Source: Clostridiales bacterium (GTDB lineage Bacteria; Bacillota; Clostridia; Oscillospirales; CAG-272). Taken from it: a stretch of 38,522 bases of DNA. Made by a program: the position numbers and the translations under genes. The notes below the pieces were generated by a model, which ran no database searches, was not told where the DNA came from, and worked only from the letters and a program-made list of their open reading frames with translations. This document shows, piece by piece, positions 26,689 through 35,043 of this stretch. Each line of letters begins with the position of its first letter. Position 1 is the first letter of the stretch. Location of the stretch: positions 1 through 38,522 of the forward strand of contig JAILLB010000122.1 in NCBI GenBank assembly GCA_024693345.1. The letters run 5' to 3'.

Positions 26689-27405
26689 TTAATTATTTGA
26701 GCCTATACTCGTTAATATTTCGGTTTCTTTCTCAGTCAATGGACGCCATTCACCTTCTTTGAGGGAATAGTCAAGTTCTATATCTGCAAATTTGATTCGT
26801 CTTAATATGAGTATTTTGCTTCCGACCTGTTCAAACATTCTCTTAATTTGATGAAACTTGCCTTCGGTGATTGCTATGGTTCCGCTTGACAAATTATCAT
26901 CGGGACAGAGAACTGCAGGTTTTGTTATTTCTTTCTCTCCTATGTCAACCCCGGTTTCAAGATGTCTTACCGATTCATCTGTCAAACTCGGACTGCACTC
27001 AAAGAAGTAAGTTTTGTAAACGTGGTGTTTAGGGGACAGAAGTCTGTGTGCCAATTGTCCGTCGTTTGTAAGTATCAACAAGCCTGTTGTGTCTATATCC
27101 AGTCTGCCGCATGGAAAAAGTCCCATAGACCTGTAATTATCGGGCAGCAATTCGAGTACAGTTTTCTTTCGGGGATCATCCGTTGAACTTATGTATCCGA
27201 CAGGTTTATTCAGCATCAGGTACGTAAACTTTTTGTAGTTGACAACAACACCATTGTATTCAATGACGTCAATGTATTCGTCTATCTTTACAGATGTATC
27301 TTTGAACACAACACCGTTTACTTTTATACGGCCTTCCTTGGCTGCTTTTTTACAATCAGTTCGGGACACAAAGTTGTTGTTTGAAAGGAATTTATCCAGT
27401 CTCAT
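26689..27405 (-). CDS. rsuA: RsuA-family 16S rRNA pseudouridine synthase
   Basis: A 238-residue RNA-modifying enzyme that isomerises a uridine (U516 in E. coli 16S rRNA). An N-terminal S4 RNA-binding domain (MRLDKFLSNN to about residue 45) precedes the catalytic domain with MLNKPVGYISS, the catalytic D103 in GRLDIDTTGLLILTNDG, and GKFHQIKRMFEQVG. The start is ATG 27405 with AAAGGAG seven bases upstream; the frame is open further upstream but the added residues do not belong to the family. RluB and RluE are close relatives, so the precise target base is inferred. Confidence 0.9.
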   Translation of the reverse strand: MRLDKFLSNNNFVSRTDCKKAAKEGRIKVNGVVFKDTSVKIDEYIDVIEYNGVVVNYKKFTYLMLNKPVGYISSTDDPRKKTVLELLPDNYRSMGLFPCGRLDIDTTGLLILTNDGQLAHRLLSPKHHVYKTYFFECSPSLTDESVRHLETGVDIGEKEITKPAVLCPDDNLSSGTIAITEGKFHQIKRMFEQVGSKILILRRIKFADIELDYSLKEGEWRPLTEKETEILTSIGSNN

Positions 27406-27433
27406 CGGGAGCTCCTTTGAATGATATAAACAT

Positions 27434-27462
27434 AGTTTAAACAAACTTGTGAACAAAGTCAA
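27434..27462 (-). promoter_or_regulatory. Promoter of the rsuA gene
   Basis: Minus-strand TTGACT (27457-27462), a 17-base spacer and TAAACT (27434-27439), ending about 29 bases ahead of the start codon. Confidence 0.6.
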
Positions 27463-27500
27463 CAAATCGTTTGTGTAAGTATTGAAAAGGAGGCCCCGAT

Positions 27501-27545
27501 TTGATAAGATATATGAAAATTGTTCGGAAGAGTGATGCTCTATGA
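27501..27545 (+). CDS. Possible 14-codon leader peptide coupled to ttcA
   Basis: AAAAGGAGG (27485-27493), the best ribosome site in the neighbourhood, lies seven bases before a TTG opening a 14-codon frame, MIRYMKIVRKSDAL. Its TGA (27543-27545) overlaps the ttcA-like start codon as ATGA. The larger gene has only a poor purine stretch of its own, so ribosomes terminating on this short frame could re-initiate on it. No attenuator hairpin is evident. It could instead be a remnant of an older start. Confidence 0.4.
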   Translation: MIRYMKIVRKSDAL

Positions 27546-28279
27546 ATGGAACAAAAAGACTTCTCGGAGACGTTAGAAAAGCCTGTGAGAAATACGACAT
27601 GATTGAGGACGGCGACACTATCCTGGTCGGTGTATCCGGAGGAAAAGATTCCGTTTCGTTGCTCTATGCCATGTGTGAACTCAGAAGGTTTTATCCAAAG
27701 CGTTTTGATGTTCAGGCAATTGCCGTAGACATGCAGTTTCAATCAATTGGAAGAGATTCAATGGATTTCTCCGGAATTGAAGCCATTTGCAATGGATACA
27801 AAGTTCCTTTTCACGTTGAAAAGACAGATATTGCCGAGATTATCTTCAAAGAGAGAAAAGAGAGCAATCCTTGTTCTTTGTGCTCACGAATGAGGCGCGG
27901 TGCACTTTGTTCATATGCGGAGAAGAATGGAATAAAAAAACTGGCTTTGGGACATCATTTCGACGACGCTGTCGAAACATTCATTCTCAATCTGTTTTTT
28001 GAGGGAAGGCTGGGGTGCTTTTCCCCTGTTTCAAAGATGGAAGATACAGGAGTCACAGTAATAAGACCTCTGATTGAGACAAAGGAGTCAACAATAAAGT
28101 ATTTCATTTCCTCAAATGACATAGAGGTATTGAAAAACAGTTGTCCTGAAGACAAAAACAGCGAGAGGGAAAACATAAAAAGGCTTCTGAACAGCCTGGA
28201 AAAGAACAACAAAGGCTTAAAGCACAGAATAATGCTCGCCATGGAAAAAGGCAGCATTGACGGGCTGAAATTGCAATAA
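27542..28279 (+). CDS. PP-loop ATPase of the TtcA tRNA-thiolation family
   Basis: A 245-residue relative of tRNA 2-thiocytidine synthetase TtcA. The PP-loop SGGKDSVSLLYA binds ATP, the pair of cysteines in NPCSLCSRMRRG and a third cysteine in LKNSCPED fit an iron-sulfur site, and GHHFDDAVETFILNLFFEGRL is the family signature. Predicted to activate a tRNA base, possibly C32, for thiolation. The start is supported by the family N-terminus (RLLGDVRKACEKYDMIEDGD). Its stop lies 37 bases before pgi. A nonstandard substrate is possible, since TtcA-like proteins in Gram-positives are poorly studied. Confidence 0.85.
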   Translation: MNGTKRLLGDVRKACEKYDMIEDGDTILVGVSGGKDSVSLLYAMCELRRFYPKRFDVQAIAVDMQFQSIGRDSMDFSGIEAICNGYKVPFHVEKTDIAEIIFKERKESNPCSLCSRMRRGALCSYAEKNGIKKLALGHHFDDAVETFILNLFFEGRLGCFSPVSKMEDTGVTVIRPLIETKESTIKYFISSNDIEVLKNSCPEDKNSERENIKRLLNSLEKNNKGLKHRIMLAMEKGSIDGLKLQ

Positions 28280-28316
28280 TACGGTTGTATATAACCGATA
28301 ATAATAGAGGTGTAAA

Positions 28317-29660
28317 ATGGCATTTTCATTTTCAGACAGATACTTGGGCAAATTCATTTCAAGTTTCGATTATGCTGCAGTCATTGACGAAGCAAAATAC
28401 GCGTTTGATCTTGTAAAAAACAAAAACGGTCAGGGATCAGACTTTTTAGGATGGGTTAATCTTCCATATGACCATGACATGGAAGAGTATGAAAGAATCA
28501 AAAAGGCTGCCAAAAAGATTCAGGATACATGCGATGTGTTCCTTGTAATCGGAATAGGCGGTTCATATCTCGGAGCAAGAGCTGCCGTTGAGTTTGTAAA
28601 AGGAAATCTTTATAACGAAAAGAAAAAAGATACCCCAAACATATATTTCATTGGTAACGACATCAGTTCTTCTCACATGAGAGATGTAATTGAGCTCTGT
28701 GAAGGAAAAGATGTTTGCATTAACGTCATATCTAAGTCAGGAACTACCACTGAACCCGGAATTGCCTTCAGAGTACTGAGAAGCATGCTTGAAAAGAAGT
28801 ATGGTGCAGCTGCAAACGAAAGAATATTTGTAACCACCGATGCTAAAAAAGGAGCTCTCAGACCGCAGGCTGAAGAATATAAATACGAAAGCTTCGTAGT
28901 ACCGGATGATATCGGAGGCAGATATTCAGTACTCAGTGCTGTGGGCCTTCTACCGATAGCTGTTGCAGGAATTGATCTTGATGAGATGTTTGAAGGTGCA
29001 AAAGCCGCTGCTGACAAATATTCCAAGAACTTTAATGAAACGAACGAATGCGTTAAGTACGCTTGTATCAGAAATCTCCTTCTGAGAAAAGGCAAGAACA
29101 TTGAACTTCTTGCATCAAACGATCCTTCTATGACAATGTTCTGTGAATGGTGGAAACAGTTGTACGGAGAAAGCGAAGGAAAAGACGGAAAAGGATTGTA
29201 TCCAGCATCCGTTATTTACTCAACAGATCTTCACTCGCTGGGCCAGTACATTCAGGAAGGACAGAGAACTCTTTTCGAAACTGTAATTAATGTCAACATC
29301 GAAGACAACTTTGTTATAGAAGCGGACAAAACAAATGCTGACGGACTCAATTTCGTTGCAGGAAAGACAATCAACTATGTTAACCAGCAGGCAGTACTTG
29401 GAACAGCACTTGCTCATGTTGACGGAAATGTTCCTAACATTGCAATAGAAATAACATCCAGAAACGCATATGATTTCGGTTATCTGGTTTACTTCTTTGA
29501 GTTTGCATGTGCAGTGTCCGGATACATGCTCGGCATCAATCCGTTCAACCAGCCCGGAGTTGAAGCATACAAGAAAAACATGTTTGCACTCCTTGGAAAA
29601 CCAGGTTATGAAGAGGCAACAAAATCTATAAACGAAAGACTGGAAAAGTTATCCAAATAA
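28317..29660 (+). CDS. pgi: Glucose-6-phosphate isomerase
   Basis: Interconverts glucose 6-phosphate and fructose 6-phosphate in glycolysis. Its 447 residues match the Gram-positive form. Blocks: [33 protein letters not shown], the catalytic-region [46 protein letters not shown] and [23 protein letters not shown] lies before the ATG. A weak CGGTT/AACCG hairpin separates it from the TtcA-like gene but lacks a T-run, so read-through is likely. Confidence 0.96.
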   Translation: MAFSFSDRYLGKFISSFDYAAVIDEAKYAFDLVKNKNGQGSDFLGWVNLPYDHDMEEYERIKKAAKKIQDTCDVFLVIGIGGSYLGARAAVEFVKGNLYNEKKKDTPNIYFIGNDISSSHMRDVIELCEGKDVCINVISKSGTTTEPGIAFRVLRSMLEKKYGAAANERIFVTTDAKKGALRPQAEEYKYESFVVPDDIGGRYSVLSAVGLLPIAVAGIDLDEMFEGAKAAADKYSKNFNETNECVKYACIRNLLLRKGKNIELLASNDPSMTMFCEWWKQLYGESEGKDGKGLYPASVIYSTDLHSLGQYIQEGQRTLFETVINVNIEDNFVIEADKTNADGLNFVAGKTINYVNQQAVLGTALAHVDGNVPNIAIEITSRNAYDFGYLVYFFEFACAVSGYMLGINPFNQPGVEAYKKNMFALLGKPGYEEATKSINERLEKLSK

Positions 29661-29678
29661 TTACTCAAAGGAATCCAC

Positions 29679-30734
29679 ATGAGATATCTTTCATTTGACA
29701 TAGAGTGTTCGGATGGAGGAAAAGGTGCAATTTGCTCATTTGGCTATATCATTGCCGATGAGGAGTTGAACATTGTGGAAAAGAGGGATATCCTGGTTAA
29801 CCCGGAATACCGATTCTTCCTGGTTGGACGGAGAAAACGTCCGGACATACAACTGTCTTATGCCATAGAAGAATTCACACAATCTCCCTCGTTTCCGAAT
29901 GTTTACGAAGAGATAAAAGAACTGCTTGAAAATCCGGATCATGTTGTCATGGGATACGCCGTGTCAAATGATGCGGATTTTATCCGAAAGGACTGTGTCA
30001 GGTATAATCTCCCGTGCATCAATTTCACATATTTCGATATTCAAAAAATACTGAAAATTTTGTCTGAAGACCCGAACCAGTCATCTCTGGAAAAAGCTTG
30101 TGACAAGTTCGGAATAAGTATGGATATGGAACTTCACAAGAGCGACAACGATGCACTTTTGACATTTAAGCTATTCAAAAAAATCGCTGAAGAGTATGGT
30201 AAAGAACCATATGATCTGCTTAACACTTATCCAAACTGCAAAGGCTCTCTCAAGAACTATATAAGCAGATTTTCTGATGAGACAGAGCACAAAAAGAACA
30301 TCATTAAGCCCAATCCAAAAGGCAAAAACAATTGTATAATAAACGGCACCATAAACAAAATGCTGTTCACCAGATTCTGCAGATATGTTTATCCAACAGA
30401 TCCATCAAGCGAAGAAAAGCCTTTGAGAGGAAAAAAAGTCTGTATATCTGACAGATACGAGAGATACCACTTTAAAGAAATGATTCACATTGTCCAGCTG
30501 ATATGCGACCTCGGCGGACGTTATACAATTATGGCTTCCGAAGCGGATTTGTTTCTGACTTTTAACGATATCGAAGGCAATGGCAGAATGAAGTACTTAA
30601 AAGAAGACACAACAATAGTTTCTTTGGAATCATTTCTGAAATTCAACGGAACATCTTTCGAGACAATAGAAAAAATGCGGCCAAAGGACATTGTTTACTT
30701 GGAAAACGACAAGTATTCCATTGGCAGGTATTAG
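29679..30734 (+). CDS. DEDDh 3'-5' exonuclease with a C-terminal BRCT-like region
   Basis: A 351-residue nuclease related to the DNA polymerase III epsilon subunit and RNase T. The exonuclease domain covers about residues 1-175: D7 and E9 in LSFDIECSDGG, an Asp in VSNDADFIR, and His plus Asp in ELHKSDNDALLTF. Residues about 248-320 carry LRGKKVCISDR...LICDLGGRYTIMASEADLFLTF, which follows the strand-turn-helix and GG pattern of a BRCT domain without strong identity. It probably acts in DNA repair or RNA processing in the cytoplasm. AAAGGAA precedes the ATG. DUF951 follows after 8 bases, so they form an operon after pgi. Confidence 0.8.
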   Translation: MRYLSFDIECSDGGKGAICSFGYIIADEELNIVEKRDILVNPEYRFFLVGRRKRPDIQLSYAIEEFTQSPSFPNVYEEIKELLENPDHVVMGYAVSNDADFIRKDCVRYNLPCINFTYFDIQKILKILSEDPNQSSLEKACDKFGISMDMELHKSDNDALLTFKLFKKIAEEYGKEPYDLLNTYPNCKGSLKNYISRFSDETEHKKNIIKPNPKGKNNCIINGTINKMLFTRFCRYVYPTDPSSEEKPLRGKKVCISDRYERYHFKEMIHIVQLICDLGGRYTIMASEADLFLTFNDIEGNGRMKYLKEDTTIVSLESFLKFNGTSFETIEKMRPKDIVYLENDKYSIGRY

Positions 30735-30742
30735 GAGGATTC

Positions 30743-30937
30743 ATGAACCCGGTAAAATTTTCTGTGGGAGATATCATTGAACTGAAAAAGAATCACCCAT
30801 GCGGCGGTAACACTATGACGGTTCTTTACGCGGGTTCCGACATTAAACTCAAGTGCAACAAGTGTGGACATGAAATGACCGTTGAGAGAATAAAAATAGA
30901 GAAGCGAATCAAAAAAGTGATTTCTCCGTTAAGTTGA
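30743..30937 (+). CDS. DUF951 family small protein
   Basis: A 64-residue protein with VGDIIELKKNHPCGGN and KCNKCGHEMTVER, hallmarks of DUF951. The four-cysteine pattern (one Cys in HPCG, then CNKC) suggests a small metal- or nucleic-acid-binding fold. The ribosome site TAGGAGG is excellent. In many Gram-positive genomes this family lies near ychF, which here is 3 kb further on. Function unknown. Confidence 0.88.
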   Translation: MNPVKFSVGDIIELKKNHPCGGNTMTVLYAGSDIKLKCNKCGHEMTVERIKIEKRIKKVISPLS

Positions 30938-30955
30938 GAGTAATTGTTTTTTCAC

Positions 30956-30984
30956 TTGAAAAGTTCGCGCGGATATTGTATTAT
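30956..30984 (+). promoter_or_regulatory. Promoter of the P-loop/sigma-like pair
   Basis: TTGAAA (30956-30961), a 17-base spacer and TATTAT (30979-30984). Transcription would start near 30991, 15 bases before a leader hairpin. Confidence 0.75.
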
Positions 30985-31005
30985 CAATTTAGAGATTATT
31001 AACAT

Positions 31006-31027
31006 GGAATCGAATCAAATCGATTCC
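31006..31027 (+). promoter_or_regulatory. Leader inverted repeat abutting the ribosome site
   Basis: GGAATCGA (31006-31013) and TCGATTCC (31020-31027) form a perfect 8-bp stem with loop ATCAAA, directly followed by GGAAAGAG, the ribosome site of the next gene. It could be a protein-binding operator or a translation-controlling hairpin. It has no T-run, so it is not a terminator. Confidence 0.6.
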
Positions 31028-31043
31028 GGAAAGAGTGACTGAT

Positions 31044-31451
31044 ATGATAAAGCTAATTGCCGGCCTTAAAGGATCCGGAAAAACAAAAACTCTGATTGAA
31101 ATGGTTAATTCAGCTGCAGAACAATCCGAAGGATCTGTCATCTGCATCGAAAAAGGAGACAAACTCCGTTATGACATTTCATATCGTGCAAGATTAGTCA
31201 ATGTTCAGGAGTATTCAGTTGAAAGCGGTGAAGCACTGTACGGATTTGTAACTGGTGTTTGCGCATCCAACTATGATATAAAGCACGTATTCATTGATTC
31301 AGCTCTCAAAATTTGTCAAAACAATGTATCTTCATTCGAAGAATTCGTTAACAAAGCAGCTGAATTTGCAGCAAAAGATTCCATCGATCTGGTCATTACA
31401 GCATCAATTGATGAAGCTGACCTTCCGGATGGTTTGAAGAAGTATCTTTGA
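31044..31451 (+). CDS. Small P-loop NTPase-like protein
   Basis: A 135-residue cytoplasmic protein beginning MIKLIAGLKGSGKTKTL, a clear Walker A motif (GLKGSGKT). KHVFIDS is a candidate Walker B and LVITASID a further conserved-looking strand. I do not recognise a specific family; size and order loosely recall thymidine-kinase-like or RecA-like folds. GTG 31035 is possible, but GGAAAGAG is better placed for ATG 31044. The stop is 17 bases before the sigma-like gene, so the pair is probably one transcript, and its NTPase may regulate the partner. That link is inference. Confidence 0.65.
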   Translation: MIKLIAGLKGSGKTKTLIEMVNSAAEQSEGSVICIEKGDKLRYDISYRARLVNVQEYSVESGEALYGFVTGVCASNYDIKHVFIDSALKICQNNVSSFEEFVNKAAEFAAKDSIDLVITASIDEADLPDGLKKYL

Positions 31452-31468
31452 TAGAATAGGAGCATCAT

Positions 31469-32815
31469 GTGAACAAAGAGAGACTCAATGATTTATTGAA
31501 AGAGATGCACACTTGTGATGACACTCGCAAGGAAGAAATAAAGAAAGAAATTTACAATGCTTACGTAAAGCCAGTTTTGTATGTGTGCAAAAATGTACTG
31601 TCAGATGATTATGACTATGAGCAGTATGCCGATGATTCATTTACAATGGCTTTCGGAAACGTTGAAAAGAACAATATCGAACTTGGTGCAGATTTTGTAA
31701 AAATGCTGAACATTGCAACGATATACACCTGTTCTATGAAATTGTCATCATCTCCCGAATATCTCGACTGGACCAAATCAAAAGCTACAAATGTCGCTGG
31801 TGTTACAGAGGCAGATCCGGATGAAATGATAGATTCTGCTGTATACAGCGAAACAGTCAAGATGGCTATCCCGTCAATGCTCAGAGAATTGCCCGCACAG
31901 GAAAAGATTTGTGCTTATGCTTATTACTTCCTATATATGAAACCGAGCATGATTGCATGGGCAGTTAACCATGCAGAAAATGTCATTGAAGATAAATTGA
32001 ATTCAGTAAGAAGCTGCATAATGATGAGCATAAGGTATTATGCCGGTTCAAATGATAAAGAGGATTTATCCTTCACAAGACAAATCATTCATGACTTTTT
32101 GGTTTATGACTCAACAAGAACAATTCTGAGAGGCGATGCTTCAGCTGACCTGCATCCCGAGACATACACTGCAAGAGACCATGCAATGACCCAGAAATCC
32201 AGGCCGAAACCTGCTCAGGAAAAGAAACAGAACCTCGAAGATACCAATCTTCTTGCTGCGGCAGAGATTATTAATCTTGGCGGCGCCGGTGGTGAAGATG
32301 ATGGAGCACCAAAGGACGAAAACAGACCTTCAAACGATGTACCCGATCGCGATCCATCTGTAATAGATTTCGATGAACCCGACGATGAACCTCAAAAGAA
32401 AAAGAAGAGTACACTTGCAACAAACAAGACGCTCCTTATCGTGGTCATAGCCCTGGCTGTGACACTTGTTGTTGCTCTCGTTGTAATTGCATTCACCACA
32501 CCTCTGTTTAAGAATCTGTTCAATTCCAGCCCGACGGTTGTTGAATCCATTGAAACTGTTCAAACCACCATAAACATTAAAGTCGGACAAACTGTTGATT
32601 ATACAAGTTATTTTTCCGTGAAACCTTTAAATGTGACTTATTCGACAGATTTTAAAGATTCAGGCGTTTGGTATGTATCTTCATCAGACTCAGCAATAGC
32701 CATTGTCAATCAAGCTGACGGAACAGTCACAGGGGTTGCAGTTGGCGAAACAACAATCAATGTTCTGGACAAAACAACAGTAAAGTCTGCAACAATAAAC
32801 GTTGTTGTTTCATAA
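31469..32815 (+). CDS. Membrane-anchored sigma-factor-like protein with extracellular Ig-like (BIG2) domain
   Basis: A 448-residue protein in four parts. The N-terminal 190 residues follow the pattern of an ECF sigma factor: VLYVCKNVLSDDYDYEQYADDSFTMAF resembles region 2 (the DAEDxxQDTF block), and MLRELPAQEKICAYAYYFLYM with a following helix-turn-helix-like stretch resembles region 4. Next comes an acidic, proline-rich linker (about residues 225-315), then a single membrane segment at about residues 321-346 flanked by lysines. The C-terminal 100 residues fit a bacterial Ig-like BIG2 fold (VKVGQTVDYT-type opening, YVSSSDSAIAIV, GTVTGVAVGETTI). With positive residues on the N-side it should be N-in, C-out. 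AGGAG precedes GTG 31469 by 6 bases; the overlapping ATG runs into a stop at once. Sequence similarity to true sigma factors is weak. Confidence 0.6.
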   Translation: MNKERLNDLLKEMHTCDDTRKEEIKKEIYNAYVKPVLYVCKNVLSDDYDYEQYADDSFTMAFGNVEKNNIELGADFVKMLNIATIYTCSMKLSSSPEYLDWTKSKATNVAGVTEADPDEMIDSAVYSETVKMAIPSMLRELPAQEKICAYAYYFLYMKPSMIAWAVNHAENVIEDKLNSVRSCIMMSIRYYAGSNDKEDLSFTRQIIHDFLVYDSTRTILRGDASADLHPETYTARDHAMTQKSRPKPAQEKKQNLEDTNLLAAAEIINLGGAGGEDDGAPKDENRPSNDVPDRDPSVIDFDEPDDEPQKKKKSTLATNKTLLIVVIALAVTLVVALVVIAFTTPLFKNLFNSSPTVVESIETVQTTINIKVGQTVDYTSYFSVKPLNVTYSTDFKDSGVWYVSSSDSAIAIVNQADGTVTGVAVGETTINVLDKTTVKSATINVVVS

Positions 32816-32830
32816 CAAGCATAAATAATT

Positions 32831-32868
32831 ATCCGGTACCATGAATTTGGTACCGGATTTATTTTATC
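32831..32868. terminator. Bidirectional terminator after the sigma-like gene
   Basis: An 11-bp perfect stem, ATCCGGTACCA (32831-32841) and TGGTACCGGAT (32848-32858), with a 6-base loop, then TTATTTTAT. Shared with the convergent nfo gene. Confidence 0.9.
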
Positions 32869-33700
32869 CTTTGTATTTATTCCTCAAGAGTTCAATCTCT
32901 TGTTTATATCCATCAAGTTCATTTGGAGTTTCAAGAATGAAGGGAATACCTCTTGTGGCTTCGTGGTTTATCACGTTGGACAATATATCTAAACCTATAT
33001 AGCCCTGCCCAATCTTTTCGTGTCTGTCCTTGTGAGCACCTATTGGATTCTTGCTGTCATTAATGTGAATTGCTTTCAGTCTTTCAAGACCGACAACATC
33101 ATCAAATTCATGGAATACTTTGTCAAGATCATGAAGGTCATATCCCGCATCCCATATATGGCATGTGTCCATGCACACTCCAAGATTGGAGTTGTTTTTT
33201 ACCCTGCGTATAATCTCGGCCAACTCCTCGAATCTTCCGCCCACTTCTGATCCTTTTCCCGCCATTGTTTCCAATAATACAGTTGTATTTTTGGCGGTTG
33301 GAAGTACTTCGTCAAGCAGTTCGACTATTTCCTGAATTCCGATTTCAAGTCCTTGACCAGTATGACTGCCGGGATGAAAATTGTAATAGTTTCCGGGGGT
33401 ATATTCCATTCTTTTCATGTCATCAAGCATCATCTCTTTGGCATACTCACGGGTGCTGTCTGTTGAAGAGCACGGGTTCAGGGTATATGGTGCGTGGGCA
33501 ACAAGATTCTTTATGTCATTTGCTTTCGCAATTGCAATGAACTTATCCACATCTTCAGCTTCAATTTCTTTTGCAGCTCCACCTCTCGGGTTTCTTGTGA
33601 AGAATGCAAAAGTATTGGCATTTATACTGACTGCGTCATTTCCCATCTGGGCATAACCGCCTGATGTTGAGAGGTGACAGCCTATTCTTAGTTTTTCCAT
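32864..33700 (-). CDS. nfo: Endonuclease IV (AP endonuclease)
   Basis: Cleaves DNA at abasic sites in base-excision repair; needs three zinc ions. Its 278 residues are normal for the family. The metal-binding blocks are all present: HLSTSGGY, HAPYTLNPC, FHPGSHTG, LLETMAGKG, CMDTCHIWDAGYDL, IHINDSKNPIGAHKDRHEKIGQG and ILETPNE. The start is one base after the ychF stop with only a weak AAGG upstream, so it is probably translated by coupling to ychF. Confidence 0.97.
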   Translation of the reverse strand: MEKLRIGCHLSTSGGYAQMGNDAVSINANTFAFFTRNPRGGAAKEIEAEDVDKFIAIAKANDIKNLVAHAPYTLNPCSSTDSTREYAKEMMLDDMKRMEYTPGNYYNFHPGSHTGQGLEIGIQEIVELLDEVLPTAKNTTVLLETMAGKGSEVGGRFEELAEIIRRVKNNSNLGVCMDTCHIWDAGYDLHDLDKVFHEFDDVVGLERLKAIHINDSKNPIGAHKDRHEKIGQGYIGLDILSNVINHEATRGIPFILETPNELDGYKQEIELLRNKYKG

Positions 33701-33701
33701 A

Positions 33702-34796
33702 TCAAACGTTAAACCTTATAAGAACGATATCTCCGTCCTGCATCACGTAATCTTTGCCCTCGCTTCTTACGAGGCCTTTTTCTTTAGCGGCATTCATCGA
33801 ACCACAATTGACAAGATCATCAAATGATACAACTTCTGCTCTTATAAAGCCCCTTTCCATATCCGAGTGTATTTTTCCTGCTGCCTGAGGAGCTTTTGTT
33901 CCTCTGACAATAGTCCATGCTCTGACTTCTTTCGGTCCTGCTGTCAGGAAACTGATATAACCGAGAAGGTGATAGCTTGCTCTGATAAGAGCATTTAATC
34001 CGCTCTCCTGAATTCCGTAATCTTCTAGGAATGACTGCTTGTCTTCTGGCGAAAGTTCTGCTAGTTCAGCCTCAACCTGAGCACATACAGATATTACTTC
34101 TGAACCTTCACTTGCCGCAAATTCTTTAATCTTCTTGAACATCTCACTGTCTTCAAATCCGCCAGACAGCATGCTCTCGCTTATGTTTGCCAGATAAATG
34201 ATAGGCTTAAGTGTCAAGAGGTTCACATCGGACAACAATTCTTTGTCATCTTCTGAAAGATCTATTGTTCTTGCGGATTTTCCGCTGTTGAGAACATCTT
34301 TGATGTGGTTGAGAGTGTCAATGGCAGAGAGGAGTTTCTTGTCACCTTTGGCAAGTTTTTCAGTTCTTGCAATCTTTTTTTCAATCTGTTCGAGATCAGC
34401 ATAAATCAGCTCGAGGTTGATTATTTCTATATCTCTCATCGGATCGACAGAACCTTCAACATGGATGACATCTGTATCGCTGAAACATCTCACCACATGA
34501 ACTATTGCATCTACTTCACGAATGTGTGAAAGGAACATATTACCAAGGCCCTCGCCTTTAGAAGCACCCGCAACCAATCCGGCAATATCGACAAATTCAA
34601 TAACTGCAGGAGTATATTTTTCCGGGTGGTACATATCAGCAAGTACATCAAGCCTCTTGTCCGGAACAGTTACCATTCCTATGTTAGGATCGATAGTGCA
34701 GAAAGGGTAATTTGCCGAAGCAGCACCTGCGTTTGTGATTGCATTAAACAATGTGCTTTTTCCAACATTCGGAAGACCGACAATTCCTAATTTCAT
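33702..34796 (-). CDS. ychF: Redox-regulated ATPase/GTPase YchF
   Basis: An Obg-family nucleotidase that binds ATP and associates with ribosomes. Its 364 residues match the family. G1 is GLPNVGKST, then NYPFCTIDPN, G3 DIAGLVAGASKGEGLGN, a coiled-coil arm around YADLEQIEKKIARTEK, and a C-terminal TGS domain (RAWTIVRGTKAPQAAGKIHSDMERGFIRAEV). The start is ATG 34796 with AAGGAG about ten bases upstream; the open frame extends further but without family similarity. First gene of a ychF-nfo transcript. Confidence 0.96.
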   Translation of the reverse strand: MKLGIVGLPNVGKSTLFNAITNAGAASANYPFCTIDPNIGMVTVPDKRLDVLADMYHPEKYTPAVIEFVDIAGLVAGASKGEGLGNMFLSHIREVDAIVHVVRCFSDTDVIHVEGSVDPMRDIEIINLELIYADLEQIEKKIARTEKLAKGDKKLLSAIDTLNHIKDVLNSGKSARTIDLSEDDKELLSDVNLLTLKPIIYLANISESMLSGGFEDSEMFKKIKEFAASEGSEVISVCAQVEAELAELSPEDKQSFLEDYGIQESGLNALIRASYHLLGYISFLTAGPKEVRAWTIVRGTKAPQAAGKIHSDMERGFIRAEVVSFDDLVNCGSMNAAKEKGLVRSEGKDYVMQDGDIVLIRFNV

Positions 34797-34863
34797 ATTA
34801 TTATTTCTCCTTGTGAATAGTTGTGAATATAGTATTCCGCAACATCCTGTATTTTTCACATTC

Positions 34864-34892
34864 ATTATATCATGTCGGATTATCATTCTCAA
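34864..34892 (-). promoter_or_regulatory. Promoter of ychF-nfo
   Basis: Minus-strand TTGAGA (34887-34892), a 17-base spacer and TATAAT (34864-34869) with an extended TGA. The leader would be about 60 bases. Confidence 0.75.
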
Positions 34893-34968
34893 CATTTCCG
34901 CATTATTAATGCACAAATTCGCCACATTGAGTTCATAACATATTTACACGTATGCGCATGTGCGCCCT

Positions 34969-34997
34969 TTACTTTACGTGTACTGCTATGATATAAT
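34969..34997 (+). promoter_or_regulatory. Possible promoter of the two-component genes
   Basis: TATAAT (34992-34997) with extended TGA; the -35 at 17 bases is only TTACTT. The nearby GCGCA-TG-TGCGC inverted repeat (34954-34965) lies just upstream of the -35 and might be a regulator site. Confidence 0.5.
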
Positions 34998-35043
34998 ACA
35001 AAAAGCAAAACGCTCCCAATCCAATAAAACGAGAGGATATATC

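Noticed and set aside
28280-28316. Terminator between the TtcA-like gene and pgi
   Set aside because: The hairpin has only a 5-bp stem and no T-run.
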